Positions 1-5,583 of a stretch of DNA of 10,284 bases are shown here, in pieces; position 1 is the first letter of the stretch, and every line of letters begins with the position of its first letter. The stretch is from JBNJEA01 sp051745395 (GTDB taxonomy: Bacteria; Desulfobacterota; Desulfobacteria; Desulfobacterales; Desulfosalsimonadaceae), in contig JBNJEA010000107.1 in the NCBI GenBank assembly GCA_051745395.1, positions 1 through 10,284 on the forward strand, given 5' to 3'. Under the pieces are notes generated by a model. The model did no database searches. It saw only the letters and a program-made list of their open reading frames with translations, and was not told where the DNA came from. The position numbers and the translations under genes were made by a program.

Positions 1-30
1 ATCCAGTTTTCCATGCGGACAGAAAAGCCC

Positions 31-81
31 TGGATGCCTGCCTCCCGAAAGGGTCCGGGACAAGTTTCGCAGGCATGACGG
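31..81. repeat. Short inverted repeat, dispersed intergenic type
   Basis: The 8-nt arms ATGCCTGC (34-41) and GCAGGCAT (69-76) are exact reverse complements. A second nested stem, TCCCG (43-47) with CGGGA (56-60), lies inside. The 'tggatgcctgc...gcaggcatgacg' pattern resembles small dispersed repeats seen between genes in many proteobacterial genomes; this resemblance is from memory and was not searched. No U-run follows on either strand, so it is not called a terminator. Confidence 0.55.
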
Positions 82-191
82 CCGGGATGAACTCTTTCTT
101 TTGGGTCGGACGGAGGCTCGAATTCACTTCGTAAACCCATAACAGTTTTCCGAATAATCAAATTTCTAATTTTTTAAAGATCGAGGACTGA

Positions 192-439
192 GCAGGCGAT
201 GGGGGACTGCTTTAAGCGATTCTATCTGGAGGCCCGTATGTTTTCTTAGGCGCATCGGGTGGGGGAAGCCCCACCGGATCGGAGCCGGAATATTTTGAAT
301 GCCTCAAGGGTCATTTACAAATAAAGGCTCTGTCGAGCCGAGGGGCGAGAGTGGGGTGGGGGCAGGAATCCCCCGCCCGATGCGCCTTAGAAAACAAGGG
401 CCGGAAGATAAAAGCGAAAAGCAGGCCTCCATCGCCTGC
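192..439. repeat. Large imperfect palindrome (about 75-bp arms)
   Basis: The left arm (192-265) and right arm (about 370-439) are reverse complements over nearly their whole length, roughly 80% by eye with small indels. The best block is 240-265 against 369-394, with 24 of 26 positions complementary. The outer ends both start with GCAGGCGATGG when read inward on their own strand. The 105-bp centre carries smaller hairpins: GTGGGG/CCCCAC near 259-274, GGCTC-tgtc-GAGCC at 326-339, and GGGGG/CCCCC near 358-374. There is no coding potential. It could be a MITE-like or other dispersed hairpin element, or a structured RNA; the sequence alone does not decide. Confidence 0.7.
410..439 (-). terminator. 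Probable rho-independent terminator of the GalT-like gene
   Basis: Read on the minus strand, a stem GCAGGC (439-434) pairs with GCCTGC (426-421) across a 7-nt loop. It is followed directly by TTTTCGCTTTT (420-410). It lies 40 nt past the stop codon of the leftward GalT-like gene. It is also the outer end of the right arm of the 192-439 palindrome, so the repeat may have been co-opted as the transcription stop. Confidence 0.55.
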
Positions 440-478
440 GGCAAGCCGGCAGAGCGTATGTCAAAGGGGGATGTACGG

Positions 479-1537
479 TCATGTAAATAGTGTCTGCATG
501 TTTTTGGCCAGCACCTCCGGCGGTGTCAAAATCAATTCATTTCGCAGCAGCTTCTGGAGAAAATAGTCGTCGGTGCGATAGTTTTCATAAACGTTCTGCC
601 GCGAAATCACGCGGATAACACACCGGAAGGAATCGTCTTTTTCACCCAGCGGCCCGGAGTAGACCGAAAAATTAAAGGTGGAAAGCCCCATGCCCGCATA
701 CCCATGCAACACGTTGACCAACCCTTCCGACAGCCCTTTGACGTCAGCCTCGGTTAATTCCAGAAAATGACTTCGCTCCGGAAAAATTCCCAGGATTTCA
801 TTGGTGCCCTGCGGCGAAAAGGCGGCCAGCCACTCCACCGGGCCGGTGGCACCGATGTATCGCTGCCCCAAGCTTTTCTCCTTTTCCACGAGATCGGTCC
901 AGTAGCTGCTCTTCTGCGCCTGATAATACCGATTGCTGCAGTCCATGATCCGTTGCAGATAGCTAAACGGCATATCCCCGCCCATGACCTGGAAGTGGGG
1001 ATGAGCGATGCTGGCGCCGGCCGGGCCGAGGTAGTTGCCGTTGATGGTCAGGTATTTGACCGTTTCGTCCGCACCGGCAAGCGATTTTGCCAGGTAAAGC
1101 GAGGCGTGGAAGGCTTCTTCCACCGGCTGCGCATCAAATTCGGCCAGCGGCACGTAATGTTTTTCCCCCACCCGGACGACGGCATGGACCTGGGCGGCCG
1201 GAAAAATATTGGGAAACAGCACCGCCTCGCCGACCTGGATGCGGCCTGAAGCCAGCACATCCTCCGGGTAGGTCGGCGTCATCGCCTGCCATTTGTCCCC
1301 GCACAAAAAGCACCGGGCCTCGCTTTGCTTTGCCAGATTCTCGATCAGCTCCGGATCGCTCTGGCCGAAAAACATGGCGACCTTGTCTTCCAGCCGCGGG
1401 TTAAACACACTCTGGGCCCCGGTCAACGGGTCTTTTCGAACTTCGAGTTCCTGGGTGTCGCGCACGTTGTCCATCATCGGATTGTAAATGGTCGATTGCT
1501 GGCGATGCTTTTTGAAAAAAATAGCGTTGTCGGTCAT
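479..1537 (-). CDS. Divergent GalT-like nucleotidyltransferase (HIT superfamily)
   Basis: The 352-aa protein resembles galactose-1-phosphate uridylyltransferases. Visible hallmarks are a zinc-type CFLC pair (C76, C79), 'FPNIFPAAQVHAVV' (108-121), which matches the GalT 'N-x-FP...VH' stretch, and the HIT-like active-site motif H-P-H-F-Q (179-183). In GalT this motif is HPHGQ and the second His is uridylylated; here a Phe replaces the Gly. The family transfers nucleotidyl groups between sugar phosphates or nucleotides through a covalent His-NMP. A soluble cytoplasmic protein is expected, with no signal peptide or membrane segment. The ATG at 1537 is preceded on its strand by AGGGGAGG about 9 nt upstream, supporting the start. 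No galK, galE or other Leloir gene is nearby, so galactose use should not be assumed. A nucleotide phosphorylase-type activity is an alternative. Fold assignment is fairly sure; substrate is unknown. Confidence 0.75.
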   Translation of the reverse strand: MTDNAIFFKKHRQQSTIYNPMMDNVRDTQELEVRKDPLTGAQSVFNPRLEDKVAMFFGQSDPELIENLAKQSEARCFLCGDKWQAMTPTYPEDVLASGRIQVGEAVLFPNIFPAAQVHAVVRVGEKHYVPLAEFDAQPVEEAFHASLYLAKSLAGADETVKYLTINGNYLGPAGASIAHPHFQVMGGDMPFSYLQRIMDCSNRYYQAQKSSYWTDLVEKEKSLGQRYIGATGPVEWLAAFSPQGTNEILGIFPERSHFLELTEADVKGLSEGLVNVLHGYAGMGLSTFNFSVYSGPLGEKDDSFRCVIRVISRQNVYENYRTDDYFLQKLLRNELILTPPEVLAKNMQTLFT

Positions 1538-1636
1538 AATGCCAAGCCTCCCCTTTTATCGGTTCCTATTGCCCAAATGGAACGTTTCAAATTCTTAAAA
1601 ACTTAATTTTGTAAAAGATTATAGCAATTTATATTT

Positions 1637-1663
1637 AAAAAATCTGAAACCCTCCGGGGTTTC
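1637..1663 (-). terminator. Leftward hairpin terminator between rseC-like and GalT-like genes
   Basis: On the minus strand, the stem GAAACCC/GGGTTTC (7 bp, 4-nt loop; 1663-1646) is followed by AGATTTTTT running to 1637. This is a good intrinsic-terminator shape for leftward transcription. No leftward gene starts between here and 2269, so its natural client would be read-through from the 5289-2269 cluster after crossing the rseC-like gene antisense. On the plus strand the same stem is followed only by 'caatttt', a weak alternative. Confidence 0.45.
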
Positions 1664-1690
1664 CAATTTTGCCTGTCCGCCATTCCCATA

Positions 1691-1719
1691 TTGACAGCCC
1701 TGCCCGGGAGCCTTATTAA
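1691..1719 (+). promoter_or_regulatory. Sigma-70-type promoter for the rseC-like gene
   Basis: A perfect -35 TTGACA (1691-1696) lies 17 nt from TATTAA (1714-1719), which matches 4 of 6 of the -10 consensus. Transcription would begin around 1726, giving a leader of about 43 nt before the ATG at 1769. This is the best promoter match noticed in the window. No operator-like palindrome overlaps it. Confidence 0.5.
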
Positions 1720-1768
1720 TAAATTGCTTGAAGGATGTTTGCTTTAACCCTTGAAAAAAGGATTTCAT

Positions 1769-2263
1769 ATGGCCACTGAGACCGGTATTGTCACCCAGAT
1801 AAAAGGCGAATACGCCGTTGTCAAAACCCAGCGGGCCGCCGGGTGCGGGGCCTGTACGGAAAAAGATACATGCCACAGCATGGGCGGCGGAAAAGAAATC
1901 GAGTTTACGGCCATCAATGCCGCCAATGCCGGCGCGGGCGACCAGGTGGTGCTGAATTTCAAAACCAGCCGGATGCTGAAATTGTCGATGTTGATCTACA
2001 TTTTCCCGATCCTGGCACTGGTGACCGGCGCGGTCATCGGCAACAACTGGGCGATATCGGCCGGCACCGACCCGTCGGTCGGGGCGGCAGTCCCGGGATT
2101 TTTGGCCTTTTTCGCCGCCATCGGCATCATTTTGTTCCTGGAAAAAGGGGCCAAACACTCGGACCGATACAAACCCGTCATTGTCAGCGTCAAAAAGGCC
2201 GGGGGCAGCGATAGCGGTACGGCATCGGGCGAAGGCGCCGGGTTTGAAAAATGCCACGCCTGA
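1769..2263 (+). CDS. rseC: RseC/MucC-family membrane protein
   Basis: The 164-aa protein has the RseC layout. An N-terminal small domain starts 'ATETGIVTQI', then comes a cysteine cluster C26-x2-C29-x5-C35 in 'CGACTEKDTC'. Two hydrophobic helices follow at about 72-90 and 107-125, then a charged Gly/Ser-rich cytoplasmic-type tail. RseC proteins are inner-membrane proteins linked to sigma-E control and to the SoxR-reducing (Rsx/Rnf) electron-transfer system; in anaerobes they are often found with rnf genes, but none is seen here. The ATG at 1769 is chosen because AAGGA (1758-1762) sits 6 nt before it. An in-frame TTG at 1751 has no ribosome binding site. A promoter lies at 1691-1719. The gene ends 5 nt from the stop of the convergent KamA-like gene. 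The family call is good; the physiological role in this organism is inferred. Confidence 0.78.
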   Translation: MATETGIVTQIKGEYAVVKTQRAAGCGACTEKDTCHSMGGGKEIEFTAINAANAGAGDQVVLNFKTSRMLKLSMLIYIFPILALVTGAVIGNNWAISAGTDPSVGAAVPGFLAFFAAIGIILFLEKGAKHSDRYKPVIVSVKKAGGSDSGTASGEGAGFEKCHA

Positions 2264-2268
2264 TGGCT

Positions 2269-3324
2269 TCAAAGCGGATAAATATAGTCCTTTCCCTCAA
2301 AATTTTCCACTGTCAGCGATGTTCCATCGGTGTTTCGGACGTAGTCCGGCAGCAGCGGCACCTTGCCGCCGCCGTCGGGTAGATCGATGACGTAGTGCGG
2401 CATGCCCATGCCGGAAATACGGCCCCGCAGGGCCTTGAGGATGGCCAGTCCCTTTTCCACCGGTACCCGGAAATGCGCCGTTCCCCTGACCGGGTCCGGG
2501 TGATGCAGATAATACGGCCGCACGCGGGCGGCCAGCAGGCTGCGCATCAATTCGATCATCACCGCCGGATCATCGTTTACCCCCTTTAACAGCACCGTCT
2601 GGCTGCCCAGGGCGATACCGGCGTCGGCGAGCATCGCACAGGCGTTTTGGGCCGCCGCCGTTATTTCATCCGGGTGGTTGAACTGGATATTGACGTATAC
2701 CGGCTGAAACCGGCGCAAGACATCGACTACCGCCGGGGTGATCCGCGCCGGCAAAACGCCCGGTGCGCGGGTATGAATCCGGATGACCGACACGTGATCA
2801 ATCCGGTGCAGCCGCTCCAGGATATCGGCAAGCCGATTATCCGATACCAGCAATGGATCGCCCCCGGAGAGCAGGACCTCCCGGACCGCCGGTGTGGCGG
2901 CAATGTAGTCGATGCCCCGCTCGATCTGTTTTTCCGTGATGATATCGCCGGGGCCGACGGCGCGCTTGCGCATGCAGTGCCGGCAGTAGACGGCGCACTG
3001 ATTGGAAATTAAAAACAGCACCCGGTCCGGGTATCGATGGATCAGGCAGGGCACCGGCGACTGGCGGTTTTCCGCCAGCGGATCGGCCTCCGACAAATGC
3101 GTTTCTTCCAGCTCCCGGGGGTCGGGGACGAACTGGCGGGCAACAGGGCCTCCCGCGGACCGAATCAGAGAAAGGACATAGGGGTTGATCCGCATAGGGT
3201 ATTGCCGGACCACTTCGTCGACGGCGGCTTCGGAAACCGGCAGCCGATTTGCAAGCGCGGCTGCGGAAACAACGCTTTCGGCGATCAGCCGGTCCCACTG
3301 GTTTTTACCTGCCGGATTCTGCAA
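2269..3324 (-). CDS. Lysine 2,3-aminomutase-like radical SAM enzyme (KamA family)
   Basis: The 351-aa KamA/EpmB-family protein has the radical SAM motif C110-x3-C114-x2-C117 ('CAVYCRHC'), which holds the 4Fe-4S cluster, and 'LLSGGDPLL' (151-159). The PLP lysine lies in 'DGGGKVPLLP' (K321). D277 in 'PDPVRG' and D314, seven residues before K321, align with the two aspartates (D293, D330) that bind the substrate amino group in clostridial lysine 2,3-aminomutase. This favours a lysine-type substrate over glutamate. The family interconverts alpha- and beta-lysine, free or for EF-P modification. The protein is shorter than free-lysine aminomutases (about 416 aa) and near EpmB length, but it keeps D314, which I recall EpmB lacking. 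The start is TTG at 3324 with AGGA about 11 nt upstream. It is the last gene of a leftward set, 66 nt after the AmrS-like gene. No acetyltransferase (ablB) or efp is adjacent. Confidence 0.85.
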   Translation of the reverse strand: MQNPAGKNQWDRLIAESVVSAAALANRLPVSEAAVDEVVRQYPMRINPYVLSLIRSAGGPVARQFVPDPRELEETHLSEADPLAENRQSPVPCLIHRYPDRVLFLISNQCAVYCRHCMRKRAVGPGDIITEKQIERGIDYIAATPAVREVLLSGGDPLLVSDNRLADILERLHRIDHVSVIRIHTRAPGVLPARITPAVVDVLRRFQPVYVNIQFNHPDEITAAAQNACAMLADAGIALGSQTVLLKGVNDDPAVMIELMRSLLAARVRPYYLHHPDPVRGTAHFRVPVEKGLAILKALRGRISGMGMPHYVIDLPDGGGKVPLLPDYVRNTDGTSLTVENFEGKDYIYPL

Positions 3325-3390
3325 TTGCGATATTGTCCTGCTTTCTGCCTGTCCCGCAAGGGATCCTTACAATTACCAACAGCCGCTGTT

Positions 3391-4407
3391 TTATCCCAGC
3401 CCCACGCCGTGAATGACCGCGCCGCAATTAAAGCAATGGTGATTTTCGACCCGGTTTTTCGTAACCGAAAAGCCGCGCCGCTCGATCACGGTAGTCCCGC
3501 AATGGTAGCACTGGGTGCTTTCCTTTGCCTGGCTTGCCACATTGCCGGTATACACGTATTTCAACCCGCCTTCGAGGCCGATTTCATGGGCCCGGACCAG
3601 TGTCTGCACCGGCGTGGCCGACCGGTCGGTGAGCTTGTAAGTGGGATGGAACCGGCTGACATGCCAGGGGGTGTCGCTACCGAGTTCATTGACGATAAAT
3701 CCGGCGAGCTGTCCGAGCTCTTCCGGATCGTCGTTTAAGCCGGGAATCAGCAGCGTGGTGACCTCGACGAAAATGCCGAGCCGCTTCATCTGCCGCAGCG
3801 TTTCCAGCACCGGGGCCAGGCGCGCGCTGCACTGTTCCTTGTAAAATTTTTCGGTAAAGGCCTTGAGGTCCACGTTGGCCGCATCCAGATAGGGGCTGAT
3901 CATGTCGATGGCCTCGGGCGTCATGTACCCGTTGGTGACAAAGACGTTTTTTACGCCCTGCCGGTGGGCCATTTTCGCGGAATCCAGGGCCAGCTCGAAA
4001 AATACTGTCGGCTCGGTATAGGTATAGGCAATGGATTTGCAGCCCTGCTGCACCGCCTCTTCGACCATCTGTTCCGGTGTGAATTTCTGCCCCATGATCC
4101 GGCCGTCATACTCCATGGCCATGTGGGCGATATCGGCATTCTGGCAAAACCGGCAGCGGAAATTGCACCCCACCGTCCCGACGGAATAAGACAGGCTGCC
4201 CGGATAAAAATGAAACAGAGGCTTTTTTTCAATCGGGTCCACGTTCCGGGCGATGATGCGATCATACACCAGCGTTTCCAGGGTACCGGAGCGATTTTGC
4301 CGCACATTGCAAAGACCCCGCTTGCCGTCCTTGATGGTGCAGTGGTGATTGCAGAGATTGCATTGGACCTTCCGGTCTTTCATGGATTCATATAACAAAG
4401 CCTCCAT
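3391..4407 (-). CDS. amrS: AmmeMemoRadiSam-type radical SAM enzyme (PflA-like)
   Basis: The 338-aa enzyme matches the AmmeMemoRadiSam-system radical SAM family, formerly called pyruvate formate-lyase-activating-like. In order it has an N-terminal Cys-rich stretch C16-x2-C19-x3-C23...C33 ('CNLCNHHC', 'GLCNVR'), 'YSVGTVGCNFRCRFC' with the cluster motif C81-x3-C85-x2-C88, and 'AYTYTEPT' (127-134). The C-terminus has two CxxC pairs (C300/C303, C325/C328) resembling a zinc ribbon, typical of this family. Family partners are Memo-like and AMMECR1-like proteins; neither is in the window. The true substrate of the family is not known to me. The ATG at 4407 is chosen because AAAGGAGGG ends 7 nt upstream; an in-frame ATG at 4446 lacks such a site. 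The gene lies 90 nt after the methyltransferase and 66 nt before the KamA-like gene, same strand, with a possible own promoter at 4449-4477. Confidence 0.85.
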   Translation of the reverse strand: MEALLYESMKDRKVQCNLCNHHCTIKDGKRGLCNVRQNRSGTLETLVYDRIIARNVDPIEKKPLFHFYPGSLSYSVGTVGCNFRCRFCQNADIAHMAMEYDGRIMGQKFTPEQMVEEAVQQGCKSIAYTYTEPTVFFELALDSAKMAHRQGVKNVFVTNGYMTPEAIDMISPYLDAANVDLKAFTEKFYKEQCSARLAPVLETLRQMKRLGIFVEVTTLLIPGLNDDPEELGQLAGFIVNELGSDTPWHVSRFHPTYKLTDRSATPVQTLVRAHEIGLEGGLKYVYTGNVASQAKESTQCYHCGTTVIERRGFSVTKNRVENHHCFNCGAVIHGVGLG

Positions 4408-4415
4408 GACATTTC

Positions 4416-4423
4416 CCTCCTTT
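4416..4423 (-). promoter_or_regulatory. Strong ribosome binding site fixing the amrS-like start
   Basis: The minus strand reads AAAGGAGG (4423-4416), a near-full match to the anti-Shine-Dalgarno sequence. It is 8 nt before the ATG at 4407. It rules in the shorter protein and rules out the upstream in-frame ATG at 4446. Confidence 0.8.
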
Positions 4424-4448
4424 GAATGATATAGCCGGGTATACAAAA

Positions 4449-4477
4449 ATCATGGTAATGCTCTTCGGGAAAGTCAA
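4449..4477 (-). promoter_or_regulatory. Candidate promoter for the amrS-like/kamA-like genes
   Basis: On the minus strand, TTGACT (4477-4472) is followed after 17 nt by CATGAT (4454-4449). These match 5 of 6 and 4 of 6 consensus positions. Transcription would start near 4442, giving a leader of about 35 nt before the ATG at 4407. It lies in the 90-nt gap after the methyltransferase, so the two radical SAM genes may be transcribed separately from the methyltransferase as well as together with it. Confidence 0.35.
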
Positions 4478-4497
4478 TTGCGATCAACTCCTAAAAT

Positions 4498-5289
4498 TCA
4501 ATCATTCACCTTTTCATTTTTGTAGTCGCCGGCACAGGTGGCCACCCGTTCGCCGGCGCCCGGGGCATGGTTGACCCGGCTTTTCAAGGCCAGGGGGATG
4601 GCTTTGAGCCTGGGCACCGGCACGGCCACCATGGCTGCAAAAGCGCCGAAGGGACTGCGTTGCACAAACCGGTTGGCTTCCATGCGATAGAGCTTTCCCC
4701 GAGGTGTTGCCGGCAATTGCAAAACGGTCCGCCAGGTAAACGGCACCCGGCCGACCTGGCTGTAGACCATGCGCCGGGTCTGACCGATGCCGAAAAACCG
4801 TGCCCGGCGGTATACCGACTCCGTAAACAGCGAATTGAGGCGGTATTGGACGGTTGTAATGGAATATTTGTTCAATATGCCGATAAACACCCGATCCTTG
4901 GCCACCCGGCAGGCCTCGCCGATGGCCGCCAGCGGATCATCGCAGAACTCCAGGGTCAGAAACAGGCAGGCGTGATGAAAGGCATTGTCATCAAAGGGCA
5001 GATCCTCGGCATAACCGCGATGCAGATCCACCCGGTGTCCCAGGTTGACCCGGGCGATATCGAGCATATACGGCGATGGATCCATACCGGTCAGCTCGAT
5101 GCCCTTGCTGAGAAACGGCTTTAAACTCACGCCGGTGCCGCAGCCGATATCCAGCAGGCGCTGGCCGCATACCGGCTTGAGCATGGAGAGCATCAAGGCG
5201 GTTTCCAGGCCCAGCACCTGACGGTTTTTGTCATCGGATAGCCATCGCTCGTAATGTAAAGCATCTTTGAAATCAAATACATATCCCAT
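4498..5289 (-). CDS. Class I SAM-dependent methyltransferase (Methyltransf_11-like)
   Basis: The 263-aa protein has a Rossmann-type SAM domain. Motif I is LLDIGCGTG (45-53), the acidic ribose-binding residue is D70 in 'LTGMDPS', and 'AEDLPFDDNAF' (94-104) is the usual post-III segment. The rest, after about residue 135, is basic and Arg-rich and not recognisable. Its substrate cannot be read from the sequence; small-molecule, quinone-type or lipid acceptors are all possible for this family. It would be cytoplasmic. It is the first gene of the leftward set leading to the two radical SAM enzymes. The ATG at 5289 has only a modest AAAAAGGG just upstream. A 22-bp near-perfect palindrome (5302-5323) sits 12 nt before the start codon and could be an operator or leader hairpin. 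Family call secure, function open. Confidence 0.75.
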   Translation of the reverse strand: MGYVFDFKDALHYERWLSDDKNRQVLGLETALMLSMLKPVCGQRLLDIGCGTGVSLKPFLSKGIELTGMDPSPYMLDIARVNLGHRVDLHRGYAEDLPFDDNAFHHACLFLTLEFCDDPLAAIGEACRVAKDRVFIGILNKYSITTVQYRLNSLFTESVYRRARFFGIGQTRRMVYSQVGRVPFTWRTVLQLPATPRGKLYRMEANRFVQRSPFGAFAAMVAVPVPRLKAIPLALKSRVNHAPGAGERVATCAGDYKNEKVND

Positions 5290-5583
5290 GGGCCCTTTTT
5301 ATGCAAAATCCGCGGACTTTGCAAGCCAAATTCCGAAAAAACCGCACAGCCGCGCCGCCGCCCGCCGGGCGGTGTAAAAATCGGCCAATCGCCAATATCC
5401 GTTGCGTTGGGGCAAACAGACCGCCGGGACAGGCTGCGTTTGTCCACCGAAGAAACAGATTGACCTTGTTTTCGATCCCATGTTTCGATAAATTTGAAAA
5501 TCGCTCCATTGAGGAGATACGTAGACAATCCGGATCACATATTGCCCCCCAAAGGGCATCCATTCCATTACAGAAAAGGCAGG
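5290..5583. other. Divergent intergenic region between methyltransferase and aminopeptidase
   Basis: This 294-bp stretch must hold the promoters for both directions. Visible are a 22-bp palindrome at 5302-5323 (listed separately), a GC hairpin CCGCCC-gcc-GGGCGG at 5358-5372, and TTGACC at 5460-5465 pointing right, without a convincing -10 at 16-18 nt. The open frames covering it on both strands have no family resemblance and no ribosome binding site at their starts. Confidence 0.5.
5302..5323. promoter_or_regulatory. 22-bp near-perfect palindrome upstream of the methyltransferase
   Basis: The sequence TGCAAAA-TCCGCGGA-CTTTGCA wording is symmetric at 10 of 11 base pairs (halves 5302-5312 and 5313-5323), with a fully self-complementary core TCCGCGGA. 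It lies 12 nt upstream of the methyltransferase ATG at 5289. The short centre without a loop fits a dimeric repressor site better than an RNA hairpin, but neither is proven. A second copy elsewhere in the window was not seen. Confidence 0.4.

Larger units (their letters stand above)
1..478. other. Non-coding gap with hairpin repeats at the left edge
   Basis: No gene is supported here. The stretch holds a short dispersed-type inverted repeat at 31-81 and a 248-bp imperfect palindrome at 192-439, both listed separately. Bases 82-191 are AT-richer toward the right and show no ORF, tRNA or clear promoter. Bases 440-478 are the immediate downstream region of the leftward gene ending at 479. The small open frames across 299-566 lie in the palindrome and in the antisense of the GalT-like gene, and have no ribosome binding site or recognisable protein. 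Confidence 0.75.

Noticed and set aside
455..482. Stretch 'gagcgtatg...tgtacggtc' resembling group II intron domain V.
   Set aside because: Only the lower stem resembles domain V, with a mismatch and wobble pairs. The GNRA-capped upper stem is missing, and no reverse transcriptase or intron 5' end is present.
299..566. Two overlapping small rightward open frames at the left edge.
   Set aside because: They lie in the loop and right arm of the palindrome and in the antisense of the GalT-like gene. Neither has a ribosome binding site or a recognisable domain.
1751..1768. Longer rseC-like start at TTG 1751.
   Set aside because: There is no ribosome binding site before it, and the AAGGA that serves the ATG at 1769 would lie inside the coding region.
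4408..4446. Longer amrS-like start at ATG 4446.
   Set aside because: A strong AAAGGAGG lies between it and the ATG at 4407, and the extra 13 residues do not look like the family N-terminus.
5460..5492. TTGACC as a promoter for the aminopeptidase.
   Set aside because: The best -10-like sequence (GATAAA) is 21 nt away and the hexamer at 18 nt (TTCGAT) is poor, so no promoter was called.
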